NCBI RefSeq assembly: GCF_000196495.1
Contig: NC_011312.1
Location: 1,240,001 to 1,304,000, forward strand
From: Aliivibrio salmonicida LFI1238
Lineage (GTDB): Bacteria > Pseudomonadota > Gammaproteobacteria > Enterobacterales > Vibrionaceae
Direction of reading: 5' to 3'
DNA length: 64,000 nucleotides
Position numbers and translations under genes: made by a program. Within the stretch, counting starts at the first letter, position 1. Each line of letters starts with the position of its first letter. Below the pieces are notes generated by a model, which was given only the letters and a program-made list of their open reading frames with translations, ran no database searches and was not told the DNA's origin. This document shows positions 17,859-26,400 of this stretch, one piece after another.

Positions 17859-18479
17859 ATGAGTCAATTTTTTTATGTACACCCTGATAATCCACAAGCA
17901 CGTTTAATTAGCCAAGCTGTTGCTATTATTCGTGATGGTGGTGTGATTATCTACCCTACAGACTCAGGCTATGCACTGGGTTGTCAGATTGAAAATAAAC
18001 AAGCGTTAGAGCGAATTTGTCAGATCCGACGATTGGATGATAAGCATAACTTTACGCTGGTATGTCGCGATCTTTCTGAGTTGTCTATTTATGCTCGTGT
18101 AGATAACACTATGTTTCGTCTATTGAAAAATAATACACCAGGCGCATATACCTTTATCTTTAAAGGGACAAAAGAGGTGCCACGTCGCCTTATGAATCCA
18201 AAACGTAAGACGATTGGTATGCGTGTGCCTGACAATAAAATTGCTTTAGACTTACTTGAAGCTCTTGGTGAGCCATTAATGTCTACCACGTTAATCCTTC
18301 CTGGAAATGAAATGGCAGAAGCTGACCCAGAGGCTATCCGTGATCAATTGGAACATGCAGTTGATTTGATCATGAATGGTGGCTATTTAGGTGAGCAACC
18401 AACGACAGTGATTGATTTTAGCGATGATGATATCAAGATTGCGCGTGTTGGCGCTGGCGATCCTAGCCCGTTTGAATAA
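17859..18479 (+). CDS. yciO: YciO, Sua5/YrdC-family protein
   Basis: A 206-residue protein of the family of L-threonylcarbamoyladenylate synthases. It shows the RNA/nucleotide-binding core GGVIIYPTDSGYALGC, the KR-rich stretch MNPKRKTIGMRVPD and STTLILPG. YciO paralogues have weak or no t6A activity compared with TsaC, so the role is not settled. AGGAGG lies eight bases before the ATG. It probably forms a unit with the PHP-domain gene, 72 bases upstream. Confidence 0.9.
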   Translation: MSQFFYVHPDNPQARLISQAVAIIRDGGVIIYPTDSGYALGCQIENKQALERICQIRRLDDKHNFTLVCRDLSELSIYARVDNTMFRLLKNNTPGAYTFIFKGTKEVPRRLMNPKRKTIGMRVPDNKIALDLLEALGEPLMSTTLILPGNEMAEADPEAIRDQLEHAVDLIMNGGYLGEQPTTVIDFSDDDIKIARVGAGDPSPFE

Positions 18480-18504
18480 AGACGGCTGATATATCGTGAA
18501 GTAA

Positions 18505-18532
18505 ATAGTCAACTGAGGTTGGCTATTTTTTT
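18505..18532 (+). terminator. Rho-independent terminator after yciO
   Basis: AATAGTCAAC and GTTGGCTATT form an imperfect stem with loop TGAG and a following T run. It lies between the convergent yciO and ainR genes. Confidence 0.65.
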
Positions 18533-18539
18533 ATGTGCA

Positions 18540-21008
18540 TTACACCCACTTGTGCAGAGTTTGTATGAGTTGTGGTTTTGATATTGGTTTTGTCAGATAA
18601 CCGTCCATAACTTGAGAGATACGCTGAATTTCATCGTGTCCGGATTCACCCGTTAACGCAATGATCGGTAAATTTGGGTAGGAGAGTTTTATTCTTTTTG
18701 CAGCATCAATACCATTCATTACTGGCATTCTAGAATCCATAAAAATAATATCCAATGGGTGATTCATCGCAATAGAAATTGCTTCTTCTCCATTTTCGGC
18801 TTGCAGGATATTCATATTATCTTGTGCTATAAATGTTTGGATTAACATTCGTTGCACTTTTTTATCATCGACAATAAGAATCGTTTTTATCGTATCCCCT
18901 GAATCGTATACATCAATTAAAGGCAATGCAGACTCATGATGCTCTTGCTGATTAATTAAAGAAGTGAGATCGCCTTCAATATAAGGAAAGCTAAGTACAA
19001 ATTCAGTAAATTCCCCTTTCTTAGAATAACAGGCAATGTTTCCTTCAAAGGCATGCATTACTCGTAAGCAATAAGAGAGGCCTAAACCACTGCCGCCTTC
19101 TTTGTTATGAGTGAAAAAATCATCAAAAATATTAGGTAGAATATGAGAATCTATACCAGGGCCTGTATCTCTAAATATCACTTTATTTGAAGCGAACCCT
19201 TTTACTAAACGGATGGATATCGTGCTATTACATTCACTAAAGTAATGAACTGCGTTTCTTAATAAGTTAAATAATATAAAACTATATAGAGTGTCATTTA
19301 AGTTGAAAATAAAGTCTTGAGAAAGATCGATATTAATTCTTTTTTTCATGTCATCAGAATCAAAAGCGTATTCATCGACAATACGTTCGGTTAATAATGC
19401 CGCAGAGTAATGGGTAAATAATTCATCATTAATAGCCGTGTTTTTTGCTTCACTTAAAATGATATCAATTAACTGAGCGCCTCTTTGAATCGCTAAACTT
19501 CCTTGTCTCAGCTCATTATTAATCAACTCTTTATTTTCTTTATCTATGCTTGAGTGATGTTTAATGCGTTCAAAATGGTATTGTAACTGGGATAGTGGAT
19601 TACGCATTTCATGAGCAATAGAGTTTGCAAGTGCTTGTGATTGAAGTACTTTTCGTTCACTTTCTATGTAGCCTTGAACTTTAGTTAAGACCCATTGAAT
19701 GGCGGATATTTCTTCATTTGAAAAGGTAGAACCATCTCGTTTATTCGACGAAATTAATAAATGTGAGATGTGTTTATTTTCTCCAAAAATAGGCAAAATT
19801 AAAGCGGTCTTGCTTTCATTCATTTTCTCTTGTACTTGATGCAGACTAGAGTTGTCTTTTTCTGGAGCGTAATGAATTTGATAATCGAGCTCATCTTTTA
19901 CTAGCGCTGAATGTATTTTGTTTAAATGAGGGATAAAAATATTGTAATTAGCATTTTTCCCAACTAATAAAAGATCTTCTTTTGGTGTATTTAATAATTC
20001 AGCCAGTTTTACCATTGCATTATTACTTGAAAACTTGAATTCTTCTGCAATGGCATAAATCTTTTCTACAGGTGTTTTTCTGTCTTTATATATAAGTAAA
20101 CTAGACATTTTCTTGGTTCTTTTGAGGGATTTTTCCCAGAATAAACCTGTGAATACGATTAAGAAAATACTCATGTATAATAAATTTGACTCTGATGCTC
20201 CTTTATAAATGTAAAATAAAGGCAGTAAATAAATAAGTGCATTTAAGGAATAAGATAATATCCAAAATGCAAGGTAACGAAGGCTATATAAACGATGATA
20301 TAACAAGGTGTAACCTATTAATATAGCTTCAGTAACTGAAAGCGCAGGAGGAAGCCAAGCAAATGAAAAGTCTTGCCAAATAATTGGAATGATAATTTGA
20401 GATATGATGGTTGAAATCATGAAAATAACAATTCCGAAGAGTAAATAAATGGATTTTTCTTTATTTAATCGAATTGTACTTTTTCTTAGTTTGAAAAAAT
20501 TATAAAAAATTAATCCAATGAAAAGAAATGCATTGATAAAAAAGAAAGAAGCAAAGGGGCCAAAGTGAATAGTGAAAATGCCTTTCTCTACGATGGTCAC
20601 TCCTGTAACTGTTTGGTTTGGAATTGTATTTATCGTGATTGCAAAGATAGTTTCAGCATAAAATAAAATGATTTGCCACGTTGCCATCTTTTTGTTCTTT
20701 CTTGTTGATGAGAGGCGACATGAGAACAAAAATGCAAATGCAAAGGCAAAATAAGAGGCTAAGTTAGCAAGAATAGCCATCGTCGTGGCAACTCGTTCAC
20801 TAAAATGAAGTAAAAGATTTGATTGGAAATAGTAATTTATTAGAACCCAAAAAACGATGAATATAGAATACCCTATATATGGATAGTAAATTTTAGGATC
20901 AACTTTCATCCGCTCTTTGAATAAAGAACGGATGAAAAAGGCTACCCATAATAAAATGAATACAGCGATAAATAGCAGTAATTTATCTTTTGGGAAGCCA
21001 ATTAGCAT
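18540..21008 (-). CDS. ainR: Quorum-sensing hybrid sensor kinase AinR/LuxN
   Basis: Membrane receptor kinase/phosphatase of 822 residues for the acyl-homoserine lactone made by the adjacent synthase. Residues 1-300 hold about nine hydrophobic segments, as in LuxN. Then follow a linker, a HisKA domain with phospho-His in SIAHEMRNPLSQLQYH (about residue 464), an ATPase domain (NLLRNAVHYF; DTGPGIDSHI; GGSGLGLSYC), and a C-terminal receiver (ILIVDDKK, phospho-Asp in IIFMDSRMPVMNG, Lys in YLTKPIS). Phosphate is expected to pass through LuxU to LuxO, encoded elsewhere. It starts 11 bases after the synthase stop and is clearly co-transcribed. Confidence 0.92.
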   Translation of the reverse strand: MLIGFPKDKLLLFIAVFILLWVAFFIRSLFKERMKVDPKIYYPYIGYSIFIVFWVLINYYFQSNLLLHFSERVATTMAILANLASYFAFAFAFLFSCRLSSTRKNKKMATWQIILFYAETIFAITINTIPNQTVTGVTIVEKGIFTIHFGPFASFFFINAFLFIGLIFYNFFKLRKSTIRLNKEKSIYLLFGIVIFMISTIISQIIIPIIWQDFSFAWLPPALSVTEAILIGYTLLYHRLYSLRYLAFWILSYSLNALIYLLPLFYIYKGASESNLLYMSIFLIVFTGLFWEKSLKRTKKMSSLLIYKDRKTPVEKIYAIAEEFKFSSNNAMVKLAELLNTPKEDLLLVGKNANYNIFIPHLNKIHSALVKDELDYQIHYAPEKDNSSLHQVQEKMNESKTALILPIFGENKHISHLLISSNKRDGSTFSNEEISAIQWVLTKVQGYIESERKVLQSQALANSIAHEMRNPLSQLQYHFERIKHHSSIDKENKELINNELRQGSLAIQRGAQLIDIILSEAKNTAINDELFTHYSAALLTERIVDEYAFDSDDMKKRINIDLSQDFIFNLNDTLYSFILFNLLRNAVHYFSECNSTISIRLVKGFASNKVIFRDTGPGIDSHILPNIFDDFFTHNKEGGSGLGLSYCLRVMHAFEGNIACYSKKGEFTEFVLSFPYIEGDLTSLINQQEHHESALPLIDVYDSGDTIKTILIVDDKKVQRMLIQTFIAQDNMNILQAENGEEAISIAMNHPLDIIFMDSRMPVMNGIDAAKRIKLSYPNLPIIALTGESGHDEIQRISQVMDGYLTKPISKPQLIQTLHKWV

Positions 21009-21019
21009 TTATAAAACAC

Positions 21020-22259
21020 TCATCTTTTGTTTAATTCCTTTCTTTTTCTAATGATATTAACATTGTAGGATTTGAAATTACATTGATCAAAAGCATGACT
21101 TGCATTATTTGTTAAGCAAATACCTTTATAAGTGACTAAGCCAGTATGATTAATATCTTGAGAACTTGTAAATAAAAAAGGGGGCTTAGAATCGTTGACA
21201 GAATTCATTGCCTGATAAAAAAGCACCATTGCAGGTTGCTCTATGATGGAGAAAATCATATCACGTCCTGTATCGTATAGTGCATTAGCTAACCCTTTTT
21301 GTGCTAAGTACATATGATAGTTAATTTTTGATGTTTGACCACTAATAGTGAAACGAATTACACCACAAATACTTGTTTTGTCTTCTATTGAATGAAACAT
21401 AGCATTTTCTAGTTCAGAAACGGAGACTAAAGATAGGTGCTTTTGAGTTGACGTTAATAGGGAGTCAAGTTTTGGAAAGTAGCTCGATATTGTATTAAAC
21501 GAGTTTTCATTTACCCATTTATTACTTTGGAAAAAGTCATCAAAAAATAACCAGTCGTCTTTTTTTTTGTAAGACTCGATCAATGCTGAAGAGATAAGCA
21601 TTGGAGCATGTGTATGATCCTCATATTGGTACAAAATAAAATGTTCTCCTTGCGATGAAAGTGCTAAGTGATTGAGCATCTCGTACCACTTGTGTTCTTT
21701 AATGAACGTTACAATGTTAATGAGAACAATGGCATCCGAAAGAAGAAGTGGGACGTCACTGTATTCAGTTTGGAAATAACGCTGTTCTAGCGCAATATCA
21801 GAAACCAACTCGTAATGGTAATTCTCATTTATTGTATTTTTATGACTTGATTGATTCGTGGACACTAATTTTTTGTGTAAAGAGTGAGTTGAATGATGAA
21901 TTATTTTGAATATTTCATATTCAGTTCTGCAGATAAGTAGGCAACCAAAAACCTTCATTGCTAATTGTTCGATAATAAAATAACTCTCAGGAAGAGAGGC
22001 ACAAGGTTGTTTTCCTATAATTTCTGTTGCTTGTAGTGTATTGAAATTATGACCCAAGTTGCCAATATCAGTATGATGAAGGCGAGATAAAATAGTTGCT
22101 TCTCTTGTTGAAATTAAATGTTGTAGCAGATTGTAATTTTGAGTTCGGTGGCAATATTCATGAAGTTCTTTTATAAACTCATGTTGCAGGTTTTTTTTCG
22201 GTTCCTTCACTTTCAGTTAGAGAATCGAAAGTTGATAATAAGTGTTTTAAGTTATTCAT
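21020..22259 (-). CDS. ainS: Acyl-homoserine lactone synthase AinS/LuxM, start out of frame across an A8 tract
   Basis: Makes an acyl-homoserine lactone signal from SAM and an acyl donor. The long frame (22210 to 21020, about 396 codons) encodes an AinS/LuxM-type protein, recognised by its overall pattern and its place before ainR. At the 5' end, that frame offers only a GTG at 22210 without a visible ribosome binding site. A better start, ATG 22259 with AAGGA seven bases upstream, opens a frame MNNLKHLLSTFDSLTESEGT that stops at 22179. Between them is a run of eight A (22191-22198); seven would join ATG 22259 to the synthase frame, giving about 412 residues. This is either a lesion, a phase-variable switch or a sequencing error. 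Confidence 0.82.
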
Positions 22260-22543
22260 AGTAAATCCTTAATGATAGATAAGTTATTAAAAACACTGAG
22301 AAATAAGAGAATCTCAGTGATTTCAGTATAGCTAAATAAGTCAAAGGGTTTACGTGGTCGTTGCTCGCTTTTAAATAGAAATTAATATTTATTTTTTCTT
22401 AAATACTTACCGATTAGTGTCTCCTTATTGTATACTCGGCTTCCATAGAATTTTATAGTGATTGAGGGATAGAGTGATTTTCACTTAGGCCCTTGATTAA
22501 CAAGAAAATAATTGACGCCTGTGAAGGCGACATAAGGTAAAAA

Positions 22544-23608
22544 ATGAGCGAAAAATTACAGAAAGTATTAGCACGAGCTGGTCTTGGTTCTCGTCGTGAG
22601 TTAGAAACGATGATTCAAGCTGGTCGAGTTAGTATTGATGGTCAGAAAGCAAAATTAGGCGATCGCCTAGAAAACGTTGATGCAAGAATCCGCATCGATG
22701 GCCATGTAGTATCAGTAAAAGAATCTACTGATGTGATCTGTCGAGTGCTTGCTTACCACAAGCCTGAAGGCGAATTATGTACACGTCATGATCCAGAAGG
22801 TCGTCGTACTGTTTTTGACCGTTTACCAAAAATTAAAGATTCTCGTTGGGTATCTGTTGGTCGTCTGGATGCCAACACTGCGGGTCTATTGTTGTTTACA
22901 ACAGATGGTGAACTTGCAAACCGTCTAATGCACCCAAGCCGCAAAGTTGAACGTGAATATATGTGTCGTATATTCGGTGACATTAACGACAAAATGGTTA
23001 AAAACCTAGTTACTGGTGTAAAACTAGAAGATGGTGAAGCTCGTTTTGAAGATGTAATGTACGCCGGTGGCGAAGGCATGAACCACACTTTCTATGTTGT
23101 GATTAATGAAGGTCGTAACCGTGAAGTTCGTCGTTTATGGGATTCACAAGGCGTAACAGTAAGTCGTCTAAAACGTGTACGTTACGGTGATATTTTCCTA
23201 GAGAAAGCATTACCACGTGGCGGTTGGATGGAACTTGAGCTTAAAGAAGTAAACTACTTGCGTGATATGGTTGAATTACCACACGAAAAAGAAAGTTTAT
23301 TAGATGTAGATAAAGAATCACGTAAGCGTGCTAAATCTAAATCTCAAAAGATCCGCCGTGCAGTTAAGCGTCATGATGAGCGTACAACGGAAGATCGTAA
23401 TACCGCTGGTGGTCGTCGTGGTCGTAATAATAAAAAACCAGTCGGTGGTTCATTGCCAACAGCGAAGAAACCGACAAGCATTGAAAGTGCAAAACCTGCC
23501 GGTAAAGGCAAGCCAAAGGGCAAACCTTCAGCTAATGGTGCAAAACCGATCAGAACTAAGTTTTCACCAAATGGTAAAGCACCAAAATCAGCACCAAGAC
23601 AGCGTTAA
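22544..23608 (+). CDS. rluB: 23S rRNA pseudouridine(2605) synthase RluB
   Basis: Modifies U2605 of 23S rRNA. It has an N-terminal S4 domain (KLQKVLARAGLGSRRELETMI), the catalytic Asp in SVGRLDANTAGLLLFT, and GRNREVRRLWDSQGV. From about residue 250 the protein carries a long basic, low-complexity tail rich in Lys, Arg, Pro and Gly, giving 354 residues, typical of vibrio and enterobacterial RluB. The 284 bases upstream, shared with the divergent ainS, hold both promoters. Confidence 0.93.
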   Translation: MSEKLQKVLARAGLGSRRELETMIQAGRVSIDGQKAKLGDRLENVDARIRIDGHVVSVKESTDVICRVLAYHKPEGELCTRHDPEGRRTVFDRLPKIKDSRWVSVGRLDANTAGLLLFTTDGELANRLMHPSRKVEREYMCRIFGDINDKMVKNLVTGVKLEDGEARFEDVMYAGGEGMNHTFYVVINEGRNREVRRLWDSQGVTVSRLKRVRYGDIFLEKALPRGGWMELELKEVNYLRDMVELPHEKESLLDVDKESRKRAKSKSQKIRRAVKRHDERTTEDRNTAGGRRGRNNKKPVGGSLPTAKKPTSIESAKPAGKGKPKGKPSANGAKPIRTKFSPNGKAPKSAPRQR

Positions 23609-23629
23609 TTAACGCTTTCTCGATGAATT

Positions 23630-23667
23630 AAAAAAAGGGTTGAAGCCACATGGTTTCAGCCCTTTTT
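23630..23667. terminator. Terminator between rluB and yciK
   Basis: AAAGGGTTGAAGCC and GGTTTCAGCCCTTTTT pair with two wobbles around ACAT. A runs on one side and T runs on the other allow termination from both convergent genes. Confidence 0.7.
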
Positions 23668-23712
23668 ACTGTCTGGTGTAATCTATTATTGTTAGTACAT
23701 CACACCAACTGA

Positions 23713-24453
23713 TTATTTTGGTTGTGCATCAATGCACTGACCATTAACCGTAATACTTTCAGGAGCCATTAAGTAAACGTACAAAGGCATTAAGTCCTCT
23801 GGTGTTTTAAGTAAGCTAATGTCTTCAGCAGGAAAAGCTTGAGCACGCATACGGGTGTGCGTACCACCTGGATTTATAGCGTTCACTTTTACGTGAGTGC
23901 CTTCCATTTCATGCGCTAGTGTCTGCATCATTCCTTCAGTCGCAAATTTAGAGATAGCGTAAGCTCCCCAAAAAGCACGGCCTTGATGTCCGACCGTTGA
24001 CGTCGTGAAGATAATGCGAGAGTCGTCTGATTTTTGTAAGACAGGCAGTAAAGCTTGAGTCATTAAGAATTGCGCTTTTACATTAATCTGCATTACTTCA
24101 TCAAAAATAGATTCTTCAAATTGTTCGAAAGGACTAAGAATACCTAATAGACCAGCGTTATGAAGCAGTCCATCAAGTTTGCCAAATTGACTTTGAATGG
24201 TCTCTGCCATATCAATATAATGCTGTTTTTTTGCGCCTTTTAGATCCAGAGGAATAATGGCGGGGGTAGGGTAGCCAGCGGTTTCAATTTCATCATAAAC
24301 GGCTTCTAATTTAGCGACAGTTCTGCCTAATAAAATAACCGTAGCGCCGTGTTTTGCGTAACTTAATGCAGCTTGTTTACCAATACCATCTCCTGCACCA
24401 GTAACGAGAATTGTTTTATTTTTTAGTGCATTAGCTGAAACGTGATAGTTCAC
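23713..24453 (-). CDS. yciK: SDR-family oxidoreductase YciK
   Basis: Short-chain dehydrogenase/reductase of 246 residues. The Rossmann motif VTGAGDGIGKQAA, the NAG of LLHNAGLLG, the catalytic Ser region TTSTVGHQG and YAISK (Tyr and Lys) are present. The substrate is unknown. In vibrios and enterobacteria yciK lies beside sohB, which is the divergent neighbour here. Confidence 0.9.
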   Translation of the reverse strand: MNYHVSANALKNKTILVTGAGDGIGKQAALSYAKHGATVILLGRTVAKLEAVYDEIETAGYPTPAIIPLDLKGAKKQHYIDMAETIQSQFGKLDGLLHNAGLLGILSPFEQFEESIFDEVMQINVKAQFLMTQALLPVLQKSDDSRIIFTTSTVGHQGRAFWGAYAISKFATEGMMQTLAHEMEGTHVKVNAINPGGTHTRMRAQAFPAEDISLLKTPEDLMPLYVYLMAPESITVNGQCIDAQPK

Positions 24454-24619
24454 TTTGTCATCCTTGTATCTGAACGTTCATCTTGATGATCTTTATTACG
24501 TAAGCATCGCAATAAATTGATATAAAATGCGCGTTTAGTGCGATTTATTATCAATAAGATGAATTAACTTAGGGTTAAGTTAGGTACAATACACGAAACA
24601 TAGTTAAGAGGGTATTACA

Positions 24620-25681
24620 TTGGAATTTTTGTTTGATTACGGTCTCTTTTTAGCAAAGATAGCAACAGTGGTTGTTTCTATTATTGCCATCTTGGTGGCA
24701 GCTAAAGCCGTTAGTGGAAAATCGACTGGCGCAAAAGGTGAACTAGAAGTCACTAATCTGACTGAGCAATATAAAGAGACGGTGGCCGATTTAGAATATC
24801 ATTTGTTTGATGACGCAGAATTAAAAGCGCGTGATAAAGCAGAAAAAAAAGCGGATAAAGAAGCCGAGAAAGCAAAACAGAAAGAAATAAAACAAGCCGC
24901 TAAAGCGGGAACATTAGAGCTTAAGCGTGATGCTCGTTTATTTGTTTTAGATTTTAAAGGCAGCATCGATGCAAAAGAAGTTGCGGGCCTTCGTGAAGAA
25001 GTGTCAGCAATTTTAGCGATTGCCGTAGAAGGGGATGAAGTGCTTCTTCGTCTTGAAAGTGGTGGGGGGATGGTTCATGGTTATGGCCTTGCTTCATCAC
25101 AATTAGATCGTCTACGTGATGCGAATATTACGCTGACTATTTCAGTGGATAAAGTTGCCGCTTCAGGCGGTTATATGATGGCGTGTATCGGTGAGAAAAT
25201 CATTGCTGCACCGTTCGCGATTGTGGGTTCTATTGGGGTTGTGGCGCAATTGCCTAACTTTAGTAAGTTGTTGAAAAGAAATGATATTGAATTTGAACAA
25301 CTGACCGCAGGTGAATACAAACGTACGTTAACTATGTTTGGTGAAAACAGCGATAAAGCACGTGAGAAGTTTCAATTGGAGTTGGAAGAAACACACGTGT
25401 TATTTAAAGACTTCATTCATGAACATCGTGCCGATCTTGATCTTGAAAAAGTGGCGACTGGTGAGCATTGGTTTGGAAAGCAAGCGCTAGAGTTAGGTCT
25501 CATTGATGCGATACAAACATCTGATGATTATGTAACTCAAGCATGTAAAGATCGTGAAGTATTAGCGATTCATTATGTGCAGAAGAAAAAGTTGGGTGCA
25601 AAAATTGCGGGCATCGCAGGGCAGTCAGCTGAAAATGTCTTCATGCGAATGATTAATATTGGTCAACGACCGATTGTTTAA
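24620..25681 (+). CDS. sohB: Membrane-associated serine protease SohB
   Basis: S49-family (signal-peptide-peptidase A-like) inner-membrane protease, 353 residues. An N-terminal membrane anchor (about residues 5-30) is followed by a Lys/Glu-rich coiled stretch and the protease domain: LRLESGGGMVHGYG, nucleophile Ser in KVAASGGYMMAC, and general-base Lys in AGEYKRTLTMFG. The start is a TTG at 24620, supported by AAGAGGG seven bases upstream; no suitable ATG precedes the membrane anchor. It is divergent from yciK. Confidence 0.92.
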   Translation: MEFLFDYGLFLAKIATVVVSIIAILVAAKAVSGKSTGAKGELEVTNLTEQYKETVADLEYHLFDDAELKARDKAEKKADKEAEKAKQKEIKQAAKAGTLELKRDARLFVLDFKGSIDAKEVAGLREEVSAILAIAVEGDEVLLRLESGGGMVHGYGLASSQLDRLRDANITLTISVDKVAASGGYMMACIGEKIIAAPFAIVGSIGVVAQLPNFSKLLKRNDIEFEQLTAGEYKRTLTMFGENSDKAREKFQLELEETHVLFKDFIHEHRADLDLEKVATGEHWFGKQALELGLIDAIQTSDDYVTQACKDREVLAIHYVQKKKLGAKIAGIAGQSAENVFMRMINIGQRPIV

Positions 25682-25705
25682 ATTTTTAAGCGGTAGTAAT
25701 TAACG

Positions 25706-25734
25706 AAAAAAGGCTGAATCATTCAGCCTTTTTT
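25706..25734. terminator. Bidirectional terminator between sohB and yciN
   Basis: AAAAAAGGCTGAAT and ATTCAGCCTTTTTT form a near-perfect palindrome between convergent genes, with T runs on both strands. Confidence 0.85.
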
Positions 25735-25753
25735 ATTGCCAAATTTATCGACA

Positions 25754-25999
25754 TTATTTAATGGTAAATTCTTTTGATAATTGGTGAGCTAAATATTTAA
25801 ACATATTAAAAACAGCGGTGGTTTTTTCTGTTGGTAAGCCTTGGTCTGATAAAAAATACTCGCCTTTAAATACGAGTACTTCTTCTTTTTCTTCAACGCC
25901 AGTTGCACGCATACCTTCGAGGTAATTTTCGTGATCTTGAATGATTTGATTGGCGATTAACAGTAAATCAGCCTCAGAAATGGATTTTTTCACGCTCAT
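25754..25999 (-). CDS. yciN: YciN family protein (DUF2498)
   Basis: Small acidic cytoplasmic protein of 81 residues. The pattern ISEADLLLIANQIIQDHENYLEGMRATGVEEKEEVLVFKG, of which only family features can be used, matches YciN. Its function is unknown. It lies beside topA as in enterobacteria, but is transcribed away from it, with a convergent terminator shared with sohB. Confidence 0.85.
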   Translation of the reverse strand: MSVKKSISEADLLLIANQIIQDHENYLEGMRATGVEEKEEVLVFKGEYFLSDQGLPTEKTTAVFNMFKYLAHQLSKEFTIK

Positions 26000-26400
26000 A
26001 AGTCACTCATTATTAATGATATAAAAGAGGGATTTTAAGCTGAATTTACCGAAATCACAATTGATGTACATCATCGTAGATAAAATTAAAAAGAGTGAGG
26101 AAATCGAACTTTATTGTGAGCAACCGCAAGGTATTGGACCAATATTTTTGAGCTATTTGTCAGTAAATGCTAATAGGTGCGCAGCGTTATGATTGTATAT
26201 ATTGAGCAAAGTAATTGTCCATTACATTCCTTTAACAACTGTCCAAAGTGCGAGCGGTTAACATCAATTGTAAAAAAAGTGGTTGACGTGATGGCATACA
26301 CCCTCAATAGTAATATATAGATAAAATCTCAATTTATAGCTGTGGATAATATTATTTTCGACAGTTTTGTATTTCAGCACGAGGGCGTTAGTGAGACATT
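26000..26400. other. Intergenic region between yciN and topA
   Basis: About 400 AT-rich bases between divergent genes should hold the topA promoter(s); no strong consensus stands out. A 43-codon frame (26189-26320, plus strand, with three Cys in SNCPLHSFNNCPKC) has no visible ribosome binding site and I do not call it a gene. Confidence 0.35.

Noticed and set aside
26189..26320. 43-codon frame with three cysteines upstream of topA
   Set aside because: No ribosome binding site, short, and located in a region expected to hold promoters; not supported as a gene without conservation data.
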